A stretch of 36,888 nucleotides of DNA, from the NCBI GenBank assembly GCA_023458315.1, contig JAEXAH010000148.1, positions 1 through 36,888 of the forward strand. The letters are read 5' to 3'. This document shows, in pieces, positions 1 to 8,225 of this stretch. The notes beneath the pieces are model-generated. The model did not search any database. It was not told where the DNA came from and saw only the letters and a list, made by a program, of their open reading frames with translations. How positions within the stretch are numbered: position 1 is the first letter of the stretch; each line of letters opens with the position of its first letter. A program made the position numbers and the translations under genes. Source of the stretch: Pseudomonadota bacterium. GTDB taxonomy: Bacteria > Pseudomonadota > Alphaproteobacteria > Rhodospirillales > Magnetospirillaceae.

Positions 1-14
1 ACCCGCGCGTCCCC

Positions 15-659
15 TTGTCGCATGCGGCCGACGGCCAGGGCTTTGCCGCCCTGGCCGTTTCGGTGGCGCTGCATGTGGCGGTGGCGGTGCCGCTGCTGAT
101 GCCGCACCCGCGGCCGGTGGCGGCGCCGGAACCGCCCCGGACCCTGGATTTGATCCTGATCAGCCCCGAGCCGCCCGCCGTCACCGCGCCGGTGGCGGCG
201 GCGGTTCCGGTCCCCGTTCCAGCAGCACGACCGGCCAAGCCCCGCCCGGCCCCGGCGGCCAAACCCGCACCCACCCCGGCAGCGCAGAACGCGGAACCGG
301 CGGCTGTGGAAACCACAGCAGACACTGGCACCGCATCCGCCCCGGCACCGGACAGCGGCGGCGGCGGACCCGCCATGGCCGCGCCCCCCGGCTATTCCCT
401 GGGCGCCGCCACCACTCCGGCGCCGGATTACCCGTGGAGCGCCCGGCGGCGCGGCATCGAGGGCCGGGTGGTGCTGCGGCTGGAGGTGGACGCGGATGGC
501 CTGCCCACCGGCATCGAACTGGTGCACAGCAGCGGCAGCGACGCCTTGGATCAGGCGGCCATCACCGCCCTGCGGCAGTGGCGTCTGCGCCCCGCCTTGG
601 CCGATGGCGTGCCGGTGGCCGGGCGGGTGCTGGTCCCCATCGTCTTCAAGCTGACCTGA
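15..659 (+). CDS. tonB: TonB-family energy-transducing protein (start uncertain, may be 5'-truncated)
   Basis: TonB-like proteins pass inner-membrane proton-motive energy, via ExbB/ExbD, to outer-membrane receptors such as BtuB. The protein shows the family layout: an N-terminal membrane segment (about residues 9-30, rich in Ala/Val/Leu), a long Pro/Ala-rich periplasmic linker (about 31-125), and a C-terminal TonB domain (about 130-214) with the typical GRVVLRLEVDADG strand and the ALDQAAITALRQWRLRPA helix. The listed start is a TTG; the reading frame stays open to the window edge, so the true start may lie just upstream. It ends 10 nt before the periplasmic binding protein gene, so it is probably in one operon with the corrinoid importer and dedicated to that uptake route. 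The family is clear; dedication to corrinoids is inferred from neighbours. Confidence 0.85.
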   Translation: MSHAADGQGFAALAVSVALHVAVAVPLLMPHPRPVAAPEPPRTLDLILISPEPPAVTAPVAAAVPVPVPAARPAKPRPAPAAKPAPTPAAQNAEPAAVETTADTGTASAPAPDSGGGGPAMAAPPGYSLGAATTPAPDYPWSARRRGIEGRVVLRLEVDADGLPTGIELVHSSGSDALDQAAITALRQWRLRPALADGVPVAGRVLVPIVFKLT

Positions 660-669
660 GGCCCGCCCG

Positions 670-1506
670 TTGAGCCCGACAAAATTCCTGATGGCCGGAT
701 TGCTGCTGTTGGCATTCCCCGCCTTGGCCGACCCGGCCCTGCCCCGCGTGGCCTCGACCATGGTGTGCGCCGACCAATATCCGCTGGCCCTGCTGCCACC
801 CGAGAACATCATCGGCGTTTCCGCCCTGGGCCATGACCCCATCATTTCGGCCCTGGCCGACCGCGCCGCCGCCGTGCCGACCCTCAAGAACGATGCCGAA
901 AGCTACATCATGGCCCGCGCCGATCTGGTGGTGGGGTCCGAGATGGGCGACAGCAAGACATTGTCGTCGTTGCAGCGCCTGGGCGTCGAGGTCATGCGCA
1001 TTCCGTCGCGCAACACCTTCGCCGCCATCTGGGAGGAATTGGACATCGTCGGCCGCAAGCTGAAAAGCGAGGACACGGCAAGGGCCATCGGCAACGACGC
1101 AAGGCGACGGCTGGCCGCCATTCCCGCCACCCCCGCCGAACAGCGGCTGACCGGCGCCTATTACAATTCCGGCTATGGCAGCGCCGCCGCCGGAACCTAT
1201 GTGGACGAGGAACTGAAGGCCGCCGGATACCAGAGCCTTGCCACCAGGCTGGGCATGACCGGCTGGGCCAGGGTCGATCTGGAAACCCTGGTGCTGCATC
1301 GCCCCCAGGCCATCCTGCTGGCCAATTTCGCCATGAACACCAACCGGTTGTCGGCTCGCTTCACGCAAAACCCGGTGTTCCGCAAGGTCGCGGGCGAAAT
1401 CAAGATCGTCACCATCCCCGGATACAAGACCGCCTGCGGCAATTGGACCCTGGTGGACGGCGTGGAATTCCTGCACGCCAGCCGCCGGGGCGGAGAACAC
1501 CCATGA
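670..1506 (+). CDS. btuF: Periplasmic substrate-binding protein of a BtuF/FepB-type corrinoid (or siderophore) ABC importer
   Basis: This 278-residue protein begins with a signal peptide (Lys near the N-terminus, hydrophobic stretch about residues 6-19, cleavage after ALA near residue 20). It then shows the helical-backbone binding-protein fold of the BtuF/FhuD class: PRVASTMVCADQYPLALLPP near the start and two lobes joined by a long helix around residues 115-140. It should capture the ligand in the periplasm and deliver it to the permease. The start is TTG with a GAGG Shine-Dalgarno about 8 nt upstream; an in-frame ATG 21 nt later is possible but would shorten the signal peptide. Its stop overlaps the permease start (ATGA). 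The family binds corrinoids or ferric siderophores; the cbiZ gene three places downstream favours corrinoids. Confidence 0.8.
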   Translation: MSPTKFLMAGLLLLAFPALADPALPRVASTMVCADQYPLALLPPENIIGVSALGHDPIISALADRAAAVPTLKNDAESYIMARADLVVGSEMGDSKTLSSLQRLGVEVMRIPSRNTFAAIWEELDIVGRKLKSEDTARAIGNDARRRLAAIPATPAEQRLTGAYYNSGYGSAAAGTYVDEELKAAGYQSLATRLGMTGWARVDLETLVLHRPQAILLANFAMNTNRLSARFTQNPVFRKVAGEIKIVTIPGYKTACGNWTLVDGVEFLHASRRGGEHP

Positions 1507-2489
1507 ATCCCCGTTGGTATCTGCTGTTGCTGGGCGCCCTGGCCGTCCTGGCGCTGTCGTCGTTGCTGGTCGGTTCGGTCAGCCTGCCCCCCGCCCAGGT
1601 GCTGGCGGGATTGCTGGGCCAGGGCGACCCGCGCGTGGTGCTGGTGGTCCAGGAAGTGCGCCTGCCGCGCGCGGTGCTGGGCCTGATCGTCGGCGCCGCC
1701 CTGGGACTGGCCGGGGCATCGTTGCAGGGCTTGCTGCGCAACCCGTTGGCCGAGCCGGGCCTGATCGGCACCTCGGCCTGCGCCGGGCTGGGCGGGGTCG
1801 TCGCCTTTTACTTCGGCTGGGCCGCCGCCTTGTCCTGGGCGCTGCCGCTGTCGGCCATCGTCATGGCCGGGCTGGGCACGCTGCTGCTGCTGACCATCAC
1901 CGGCACCAATGGCGGCACCCTGACCATCATCCTGGCCGGGGTGGTGATTTCCTCGCTGGCCATTTCCTTGACCTCGCTGGCCATGAACCTGTCGTCCAAC
2001 CCCTTCGCCCTGAACGAGATCGTTCTGTGGCTGATGGGCTCGCTCAAGGACCGCAGCTTCCAGGATGTGCAGCTTGCGGCGCCGTTCGTGCTGGTCGGCG
2101 CCCTGGTGCTGTTGCGCTGCGGCCCGGCGCTGGACGCCCTGACCCTGGGCGACGAGGCGGCCGCCAGCCTGGGCTTCAGCATGGCCCGGCTGAACCTGAC
2201 CGTCATCCTGGGCTGCGCCCTGGCGGTCGGCGCCTCGGTCGCCATCGCCGGGTCCATCGGCTTCGTCGGGCTGGTGGTGCCGCATGTGCTGCGCCCCCTG
2301 GTGCGCAACCGGCCCTCGGCCCTGCTGCTGCCCAGCGCCATCGGCGGCGCCCTGCTCGTCACCGCCGCCGATGTGGCGGTGCGGCTGATCCCCTCCACCT
2401 CGGAAATCATGCTGGGCGTGCTGACCTCCATCGTCGGCGGGCCGTTTTTCCTGTCGCTGCTGCTCAAGATCCGGAAGAGCCATTCATGA
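1503..2489 (+). CDS. btuC: FecCD/BtuC-type ABC transporter permease
   Basis: This 328-residue, very hydrophobic protein has the features of the FecCD (BtuC) permease family: about ten transmembrane segments, the early VRLPRAVLGLIVGAALGLAG motif (about residues 50-70), GLLRNPLAEPGLIGTSACAG, and the cytoplasmic coupling region GSIGFVGLVVPHVLRPLVRN (about 255-275). It forms the inner-membrane channel for a corrinoid or siderophore. The ATG at 1503 overlaps the preceding stop, and its own stop overlaps the ATPase start, so the three subunits are translationally coupled. A start further upstream in the same frame is open but would run into the preceding gene. Substrate is inferred from the adjacent cbiZ. 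Confidence 0.88.
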   Translation: MNPRWYLLLLGALAVLALSSLLVGSVSLPPAQVLAGLLGQGDPRVVLVVQEVRLPRAVLGLIVGAALGLAGASLQGLLRNPLAEPGLIGTSACAGLGGVVAFYFGWAAALSWALPLSAIVMAGLGTLLLLTITGTNGGTLTIILAGVVISSLAISLTSLAMNLSSNPFALNEIVLWLMGSLKDRSFQDVQLAAPFVLVGALVLLRCGPALDALTLGDEAAASLGFSMARLNLTVILGCALAVGASVAIAGSIGFVGLVVPHVLRPLVRNRPSALLLPSAIGGALLVTAADVAVRLIPSTSEIMLGVLTSIVGGPFFLSLLLKIRKSHS

Positions 2490-3265
2490 CCATGCTGGAA
2501 GCCCGCGCCCTGTCGGTGATTCTGGACGGCCGCGCCGTGCTGTCCGATATCTCGCTATCCGTCGGCAAGGGGGAAATGCTGGGGTTGATCGGCCCCAACG
2601 GCGCCGGAAAAAGCACCCTGCTGCGCGCCCTGGCCGGATTGATCCCGGCCCAGGGCGGCTTCCTGGGGGGGCATCCGGTGCGCGGCCTGGCGCCCAAGGA
2701 ACGCGCCCGGCGGCTGGCCTATCTGCCCCAGGGCGCCGACATCCACTGGCCCATGGCGGCGCGCGACGTGGTGGCGCTGGGCCGCATGCCCCATCACGGC
2801 GGCACGCCGCGCCTGACGCCCGCCGACCGCGACGCAATCGCCCGGGCCATGGCCGAAGCCGACGTGGAAATTCTGGCCGACCGCCCCATGAACCACCTGT
2901 CGGGCGGCGAGCGGGCACGCGTGCTGCTGGCCCGCGCCCTGGCGGTGGGGGCGCCGCTGCTGATGGCCGACGAGCCCGCCGCCCATCTGGACGTCGGCCA
3001 TCAATTGTCGCTGATGCAGGTGCTGCGCCGCCGGGTCGAATTGGGCGACAGCGTGGTGCTGGTGCTGCACGATCTGCCGTCGGCCCTGCGCTTCTGCGAC
3101 CGTGTCGCCGTGCTGGCACGGGGACGCCTTGCGGCCCAGGGCGCCCCCGCCGACGTGCTGAGCGATGCCTGTCTGGCCGACATCTTCGGCATCGAGGTGG
3201 CACGGGGGCGGCACCAGGGCGTGCCGTTCTTCCAGCCGTGGTCGCCGGTGCGGCAGGAGGGCTAG
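2486..3265 (+). CDS. btuD: ABC transporter ATP-binding protein, FepC/BtuD type
   Basis: This 259-residue nucleotide-binding subunit powers the importer. All hallmark motifs are present: Walker A GPNGAGKST (about residues 35-43), a Q-loop at YLPQGADIHWP, signature LSGGERARVLLARAL, Walker B LLMADEPAAHLD, and the H-loop His in VLVLHDLPSALRFCDRV. The sequence is closest to the FecE/FepC/BtuD group that pairs with FecCD permeases. It starts by ATGA overlap with the permease and is followed within 2 nt by cbiZ, making one operon with btuF-btuC. The only ambiguity is whether the cargo is corrinoid or iron chelate. Confidence 0.88.
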   Translation: MTMLEARALSVILDGRAVLSDISLSVGKGEMLGLIGPNGAGKSTLLRALAGLIPAQGGFLGGHPVRGLAPKERARRLAYLPQGADIHWPMAARDVVALGRMPHHGGTPRLTPADRDAIARAMAEADVEILADRPMNHLSGGERARVLLARALAVGAPLLMADEPAAHLDVGHQLSLMQVLRRRVELGDSVVLVLHDLPSALRFCDRVAVLARGRLAAQGAPADVLSDACLADIFGIEVARGRHQGVPFFQPWSPVRQEG

Positions 3266-3267
3266 GC

Positions 3268-4458
3268 ATGTTGTTGCGCACGTTCTTCGACGCCATCGAA
3301 CTGCATCGCGGCGACAAATTCGTCTGCGCCCGCTTCCTGCGCCCGTTCAAGGTGATCTCGACCTGCCCGGACAATGGCGGTCTGGCCGACCACCTGGACA
3401 TGGTGTTCAATCACCAATGCTGCGAACCGGGCGGGCACCAGATGGCCCATCTGATGGCCGCCCATCGCCAGCCCGCCCGTTATCACGCCGTCCTGCTGGC
3501 CGATCACGGTTTGCCCGGCAAGCCGGCGGCGGGGTTGGGCACCGCCGCCAACATGCACAATCTGTGTATCGCCGAGGAAAACTACCGCGAGCTTGCGGTG
3601 GTGGCGGTAGCCACCGGCGGCGTCGAGGGCAACGCCGCCCGCGCCGGGGACCCGGCGTCTTATCACGAATATGACGGCGTCTTTCACCGCATCGGCGATA
3701 TCGGCCCCGAGCAGCACGGCACCATCAACGTCATGCTGGCGATCAACACGCCGCTGACCGACGGCGCCATGGTGCGCGCGGTGATGACCGCCACCGAGGC
3801 GAAAGCCGCCGTGCTTCAGGAATTGTCCATCCCCTCGCGGCAATCGCCCGCCCTCGCCACCGGCACCGGCACCGACCAGCTTGCGGTCATGGCCCCCGCC
3901 GAGGGCGCGGCACCGCTGAGTTCAGCCGGGCATCACGGCAAGCTGGGCGAACTGATCGGCCGCGCCGTCGCCCGCGCCATCCGCGACACCCTGGTCTGGC
4001 AGAACGGCCTGACGCCCAACCGGCAATGTTCGTGCGGGCAATTGCTGGAACGCTTCGGCGCCGGGGTGGCGGCCCTGTCGGAGCGCATCGCCGCCCTGCT
4101 GCCCGACGCGGATCTGGCGGACCTGGCCCGCGCCAACCTGCACGCCCTGGACCGCGACCCGCCCAGCGTCGCCGCCACCGCCGCGCTGATCCATCTGCAC
4201 GATCAGATCAGTTGGGGGGTGATCCCGCCCACCTGCTGGCCGGAAATCGCCGCGCAACAGGCGGCCCTGCTGGCGGCCGCCGCGTCGGGCCGCGTCGACC
4301 GCCTTGCCGACTACCGCGACGCCCTGGCCGTCGGAGCATTCTCGCCCGAAGCGTTGGTGACACTGGTAGCGGCGGCGCTGGCGCTGGGCTTCGGCGACAA
4401 ATGGCACGCCACCACCCAGCGGCTGGAAACCGTTGTTCTGGCAGGCGGAATCGGTTGA
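3268..4458 (+). CDS. cbiZ: Adenosylcobinamide amidohydrolase, CbiZ family, with C-terminal extension
   Basis: CbiZ cleaves the amide bond in adenosylcobinamide (and in some bacteria pseudo-B12), giving adenosylcobyric acid and aminopropanol so that salvaged corrinoids can be rebuilt into cobalamin. Family signatures fill roughly the first 240 residues: STCPDNGGL, GLGTAANMHN, the TGGVEGNAARAGDPA stretch, GTINVMLAINTPLTDGAMVRAV and ATGTGTDQLAV, then HHGKLGELIGRAVARAIRD. The remaining roughly 130 residues, including CSCGQLLE and an Ala/Leu-rich helical tail, I do not recognise. A strong AGGAGG sits 7 nt before the ATG. Bacterial cbiZ genes are known to sit with btuFCD-type transporters, exactly the arrangement here. 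The gene ends convergently against gabD with 53 nt between the stop codons. Confidence 0.85.
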   Translation: MLLRTFFDAIELHRGDKFVCARFLRPFKVISTCPDNGGLADHLDMVFNHQCCEPGGHQMAHLMAAHRQPARYHAVLLADHGLPGKPAAGLGTAANMHNLCIAEENYRELAVVAVATGGVEGNAARAGDPASYHEYDGVFHRIGDIGPEQHGTINVMLAINTPLTDGAMVRAVMTATEAKAAVLQELSIPSRQSPALATGTGTDQLAVMAPAEGAAPLSSAGHHGKLGELIGRAVARAIRDTLVWQNGLTPNRQCSCGQLLERFGAGVAALSERIAALLPDADLADLARANLHALDRDPPSVAATAALIHLHDQISWGVIPPTCWPEIAAQQAALLAAAASGRVDRLADYRDALAVGAFSPEALVTLVAAALALGFGDKWHATTQRLETVVLAGGIG

Positions 4459-4470
4459 ACCCCCGCCCCC

Positions 4471-4500
4471 ACCCCGGCCAGCCGGGGAAGGAGCGGGTTG
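4471..4500. terminator. Hairpin between convergent cbiZ and gabD, possible bidirectional terminator
   Basis: CCCCGG-CCAG-CCGGGG forms a 6-bp all-GC stem with a 4-nt loop in the 53-nt gap between two convergent stop codons. The flanking AACCCCCGC and GCGGGTT can extend the pairing imperfectly. There is no U-tract on either strand, so intrinsic termination would be weak; the call rests on position and stem strength. Confidence 0.4.
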
Positions 4501-4511
4501 CTCATTTGGGA

Positions 4512-5975
4512 TCAGGCGATGCCGCCCAGGCACATGTACTTGACCTCGAGGAAATCGTCGGTGCCGTACTTGCTGCCCTCGCGGCCCAGGCCCGATTGCT
4601 TGACGCCGCCGAACGGCGCGACCTCGGTCGAGATCAGGCCTTCGTTGATGCCGACCATGCCGTATTCCAGCGCCTCGGCCACCCGCCACACGCGGGCGAC
4701 GTCACGCGCGTAGAAATAGGCCGCCAGACCGAAATCGGTGTCGTTGGCCATGCGGACGGCGTCGGCCTCGGTCTGGAAGCGGAAGATGGGGGCGACCGGG
4801 CCGAAGATTTCTTCCTTGGCGACCTTCATGGCCGGGGTGACGTCGGTCAGGATGGTCGGCTGATAGAAGGTGCCGCCCAGATCGTGGCGGGCACCGCCCA
4901 GAACCACCGTGGCACCCTTGCCCACCGCGTCGGCCACCAGGCTTTCCACCTTGTCGATGGCGTCGCCATTGATCAGCGGACCCTGGGTGACGCCCGCTTC
5001 CAGGCCGTTGCCGACCTTGAAGTTCTCGACAGCCGCCTTCAGCTTGGCGACGAAGGCATCATAGACGCCGTCCTGCACCAGCAGGCGGTTGGCGCAGACA
5101 CAGGTCTGACCGGCATTGCGGTACTTACTGGCCAGGGCGCCGACCACCGCCGCGTCCAGATCGGCATCGTCGAACACGATGAACGGCGCGTTGCCGCCCA
5201 GTTCCAGGCTGACCTTCTTCACCGTCGAGGCCGACTGGCGCATCAGGATCTTGCCCACTTCGGTCGAGCCGGTGAACGACACCTTGCGCACGATGTCGCT
5301 GGTGGTCAGTTCCAGACCAACCTCGGGCGCCTTGGTCGAGGTGACGACGTTGAACACACCGGCGGGCAGGCCCGCCCGTTCCGCCAGCACCGCCAAAGCC
5401 AGCGCCGACAGCGGCGTGTCCTCAGACGGCTTGACCACCACCGGGCAGCCGACGGCCAGGGCCGGGGCGACCTTGCGGGTGATCATGGCGATGGGGAAGT
5501 TCCACGGCGTGATGGCGGCGACCACGCCGATGGGCTGCTTGATCACCACGATGCGCTTGTCGGCGCCGTGGCTGGGAATGGTGTCGCCATAGATGCGCTT
5601 GGCTTCCTCGGCGAACCATTCGACGAAATTGGCGCCGTACACCACCTCGCCCTTGGCCTCGGCCAGCGGCTTGCCCTGTTCCAGGGTCATCAGGCGGGCC
5701 AGATCGTCCTGCGCCGCCATGATCAGCTCGAACCACTTGCGCAGGATCGCGGCGCGTTCCTTGCCGGTCTTGGCCTTCCACGGGCCGAAGGCGGCATCGG
5801 CGGCGGCGATGGCGCGCTTGGTTTCGGCGACACCCACATCGGCCACCTTGGCGATCACTTCGCCGGTGGCGGGATTGGTGACGGCGAACAGCGCACCGTC
5901 CTCGGCCCCCACCCAATCGCCGCCGATATAGGACTGGCCGCGCAGCAGGGTGGAATCGTTCAACGTGATGGACAT
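4512..5975 (-). CDS. gabD: NAD(P)-dependent aldehyde dehydrogenase, succinate-semialdehyde dehydrogenase type
   Basis: This 487-residue protein has the full length and motifs of the GabD/SSADH branch of the ALDH superfamily: PWNFPIAMITRKVAPALAVGCPVVVKPSE (cofactor-binding region, about 150-180), FTGSTEVGK, catalytic Glu in LELGGNAPF, catalytic Cys in NAGQTCVCANR, then EEIFGPV and the C-terminal FGGVKQSGLGREGSKYG. GabD oxidises succinate semialdehyde to succinate. It starts with ATG 8-10 nt after GGGAG and lies 2 nt downstream of the thioesterase stop, so it is the last gene of the long minus-strand operon. Following an iron alcohol dehydrogenase it suggests alcohol to semialdehyde to acid oxidation; related semialdehydes such as glutarate semialdehyde are possible substrates. 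Confidence 0.88.
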   Translation of the reverse strand: MSITLNDSTLLRGQSYIGGDWVGAEDGALFAVTNPATGEVIAKVADVGVAETKRAIAAADAAFGPWKAKTGKERAAILRKWFELIMAAQDDLARLMTLEQGKPLAEAKGEVVYGANFVEWFAEEAKRIYGDTIPSHGADKRIVVIKQPIGVVAAITPWNFPIAMITRKVAPALAVGCPVVVKPSEDTPLSALALAVLAERAGLPAGVFNVVTSTKAPEVGLELTTSDIVRKVSFTGSTEVGKILMRQSASTVKKVSLELGGNAPFIVFDDADLDAAVVGALASKYRNAGQTCVCANRLLVQDGVYDAFVAKLKAAVENFKVGNGLEAGVTQGPLINGDAIDKVESLVADAVGKGATVVLGGARHDLGGTFYQPTILTDVTPAMKVAKEEIFGPVAPIFRFQTEADAVRMANDTDFGLAAYFYARDVARVWRVAEALEYGMVGINEGLISTEVAPFGGVKQSGLGREGSKYGTDDFLEVKYMCLGGIA

Positions 5976-5977
5976 GG

Positions 5978-6412
5978 TTACTCCCTCACCAATTTCGTCA
6001 GAGCGGCGCGCAGCGGGTCCGGCAGGGGCACCGGACGGCTGGTGGCGCGGTCCACGTAGACATGGATGAAATGACCGGCGGCCGAGACGATCTGATCGTC
6101 GTCGCGGAACAGGCCGACCTCGTAGCGCACGCTGCTGTTGCCCAATTTGGCGACGCGGATGCCCGCATGCACCGTCTCGGGGAAGGCGATGGGCTGGAAA
6201 TAGCTGCACGAGGTTTCCACCACCAGCCCGATGACCTCGCCCTGATGGATGTCCAGCACACCCTGTTCGATCAGCCAGCGGTTCACCGCCGTGTCGAAGA
6301 AGGAATAATACTGGACGTTGTTGACGTGGCCGTAGACGTCGTTGTCCATCCATCGCGTGGTGATGGTCTGGAACGCCGCATAGGCCGCACGCGTCTCGGT
6401 CTTGTCGGGCAT
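5978..6412 (-). CDS. Hot-dog fold acyl-CoA thioesterase, 4-hydroxybenzoyl-CoA thioesterase/YbgC type
   Basis: This 144-residue single-domain protein fits the 4HBT hot-dog family in length. The N-terminal catalytic motif is visible as TTRWMDNDVYGHVNNVQYYSFFDTA (residues about 17-41), where the Asp of the DNDxxGHVNN segment is the usual catalytic acid. The central hydrophobic helix and following strands carry the expected GNSSVRYEVGLFRDDD. Family members hydrolyse acyl-CoA thioesters to free acids. It overlaps the alcohol dehydrogenase stop by ATGA and sits 2 nt before gabD, so it is made with both enzymes. Substrate cannot be read from the sequence; a short or hydroxyacyl-CoA would suit the context. 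Confidence 0.82.
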   Translation of the reverse strand: MPDKTETRAAYAAFQTITTRWMDNDVYGHVNNVQYYSFFDTAVNRWLIEQGVLDIHQGEVIGLVVETSCSYFQPIAFPETVHAGIRVAKLGNSSVRYEVGLFRDDDQIVSAAGHFIHVYVDRATSRPVPLPDPLRAALTKLVRE

Positions 6413-7563
6413 CAGAACGCCTCGCGGTACATGGCCAGGGCGTCGTCATGGGCGACGTCGCGCGGGTTGTTGACCAACAGGCGCTGCACGTTCATGGCAT
6501 CGGCGGCCAGCTTGGGCAGGTCGCCCTCGGTGACGCCGATGGCGCGCAGAGTCTGGGCATAGGGCATTTCCGCCACCAGCTTTTCGATGGCGGCGACGAA
6601 GGCGTCGGCCCCGGCCGCCGGGCTGTCGAAGCGGGCGCCCAGCATGGCCTCGGCCAATTGGGCATAGTGCTTGTCGGCGATGGGGCGGTTGAACTTCAGC
6701 ACCGGCACCAGAACCAGCGAGTTGGACAGGCCGTGCGGGGCGTGGAAATGGCCGCCCAGCGGATAGGCCAGGGCATGCACCGCGCCGACCGGGGCGTTGG
6801 CGAAGGCCATGCCCGCCAGCAGCGAACCCTGAAGCATGGCGGCGCGGGCCGCCACGTTCTTGCCGTCGGTGACGGCGGTGCGGATGTTGCCGTACAGCAA
6901 TTCCAGGGCCTTGAGGGCCAGGGAATCCGACACCGGGTTCTTCTTGTGGCGGCTGGTGAACGCCTCGATGGCGTGCACCATGGCGTCGATGCCGGTCATG
7001 GCGGTGACGGCGGGCGGCAGGCCCAGGGTCAGCTCGCCGTCCAGCAGCGCGATGTCCGGGTACAGCAGCGGCGACACCACGCCCTTCTTTTCATGGCTGG
7101 GGGTGGTGACGATGGCGATGGGGGTGACTTCCGAGCCGGTTCCGGCGGTGGTCGGCACCTGGATCAGCGGCAGGCGCGGACCCTTCGCCAGACCGATGCC
7201 GTAGATGGCGGGCAAATCCTGCGGCGCCCCGGCCAGCAGGGCGACCAGCTTGGCGGTGTCCAGGGACGAGCCGCCGCCGAAGCCGATGACGCCGTCAATT
7301 CCGGCGGCCTTGGCGGCGGCAACGGCGGCCAGAACGGACTCTTCCGGCGGGTCGGCCAACACGTCCGAGAACAGAGTGGCCTTGACCCCCGCCGCTTCCA
7401 TGGCGGCGACCACCGGGGCCAGCAGCCCGGCCTTGACCAGACCCTGGTCGGTGACGATGAACAGATGCCTGGCGCCCAATCCCTGGGCCAGTTCACCCAG
7501 ACGGGCGGCGCCGCCGGTCTGGCAGATGATGCGCGGAGTGGTCTCGAAGACGAAATCGGTCAT
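6412..7563 (-). CDS. Iron-containing (group III) alcohol dehydrogenase
   Basis: At 383 residues this matches the Fe-ADH family length. The Rossmann part carries GFGGGSSLDTAK (about residues 95-107) and the family hallmark PTTAGTGSEVTP (about 140-150). The C-terminal helical domain carries the metal-ligand segments GIDAMVHAIEAF and AHALAYPLGGHFHAPHGLSN-like histidines (here VHALAYPLGGHFHAPHG). Such enzymes oxidise or reduce small alcohols, 1,3-propanediol, lactaldehyde or 4-hydroxybutyrate. It begins 14 nt after livF and its stop overlaps the thioesterase start, so it belongs to the transporter operon. Followed by a succinate-semialdehyde-type dehydrogenase, oxidation of 4-hydroxybutyrate is an attractive but unproven role. 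Confidence 0.87.
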   Translation of the reverse strand: MTDFVFETTPRIICQTGGAARLGELAQGLGARHLFIVTDQGLVKAGLLAPVVAAMEAAGVKATLFSDVLADPPEESVLAAVAAAKAAGIDGVIGFGGGSSLDTAKLVALLAGAPQDLPAIYGIGLAKGPRLPLIQVPTTAGTGSEVTPIAIVTTPSHEKKGVVSPLLYPDIALLDGELTLGLPPAVTAMTGIDAMVHAIEAFTSRHKKNPVSDSLALKALELLYGNIRTAVTDGKNVAARAAMLQGSLLAGMAFANAPVGAVHALAYPLGGHFHAPHGLSNSLVLVPVLKFNRPIADKHYAQLAEAMLGARFDSPAAGADAFVAAIEKLVAEMPYAQTLRAIGVTEGDLPKLAADAMNVQRLLVNNPRDVAHDDALAMYREAF

Positions 7564-7577
7564 TCTTCTGTCTCTCC

Positions 7578-8225
7578 TCAGCCAGCGGTGACGACGCCGC
7601 GTTCAATGCGGTAGACGCGGTCGACCAGATCGGCGGAATGGGTATCGTCGGATTCGGACAGCACCACGGACAGGCCCTGGCTGCGCAGCGAACCGATGAC
7701 TTCGGTCAGGCGGCGCGACAGTACCGGGGCCACGCCCTCGAACGGCTCGTCCAGCAGCAGCAGCTTGCGGCCCGGCATCAGGGCGCGGGCCAGGGCCACC
7801 AGCTTTTGCTGGCCGCCCGACAATTGCATGGCGCGGCGGTTGCGGAACTCGCGGACCTCGGGCATCAGGCCGTAGATCCATTCCAGCCGCTTGGCCGAAT
7901 CCTTGATGTTGTTGGCCCAGGCGGGCATCAGGATGTTCTCTTCCACCAGAAGCTCGGGCACCAGGCGCCGGTCCTCGGGCAGATAGCTGACGCCCATGGC
8001 GGCGCGGCGGTGGCCCGGCGCGCGGGTCATGTCCTGGCCGTCGATGGTGATGGACCCGGCATCGGGGGCGATCAGCCCCATGATGGACCGCATCAGGGTG
8101 GTCTTGCCCGCGCCGTTGCGGCCGATCAGGCCGACCATGGCGCCCTCGGGCACCTGGAAGTCGACGCCGCGCAGGATGGGGATGGTCTGGATGGAAACGT
8201 CCAGGCCGGTGATGGAAAGGGTCAT
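7578..8225 (-). CDS. livF: Branched-chain amino acid-type ABC transporter ATPase LivF
   Basis: This 215-residue ATPase is the LivF-type subunit of a hydrophobic-amino-acid-family importer. It has Walker A GRNGAGKTT, the LivF-like Q-loop region YLPEDRRLVPELLVEENI, signature LSGGQQKLVALARAL and Walker B LLLLDEPFEGVAP. The H-loop is unusual: where LivF proteins usually read VEQN or similar, this one has SESDDTHSADLVDRV, so the switch histidine is either shifted or absent. It is short relative to many LivF proteins (about 235). The ATG overlaps the livG stop by ATGA. Other members of this transporter class carry short-chain acids, amides or urea, so amino acids should not be assumed. Confidence 0.87.
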   Translation of the reverse strand: MTLSITGLDVSIQTIPILRGVDFQVPEGAMVGLIGRNGAGKTTLMRSIMGLIAPDAGSITIDGQDMTRAPGHRRAAMGVSYLPEDRRLVPELLVEENILMPAWANNIKDSAKRLEWIYGLMPEVREFRNRRAMQLSGGQQKLVALARALMPGRKLLLLDEPFEGVAPVLSRRLTEVIGSLRSQGLSVVLSESDDTHSADLVDRVYRIERGVVTAG

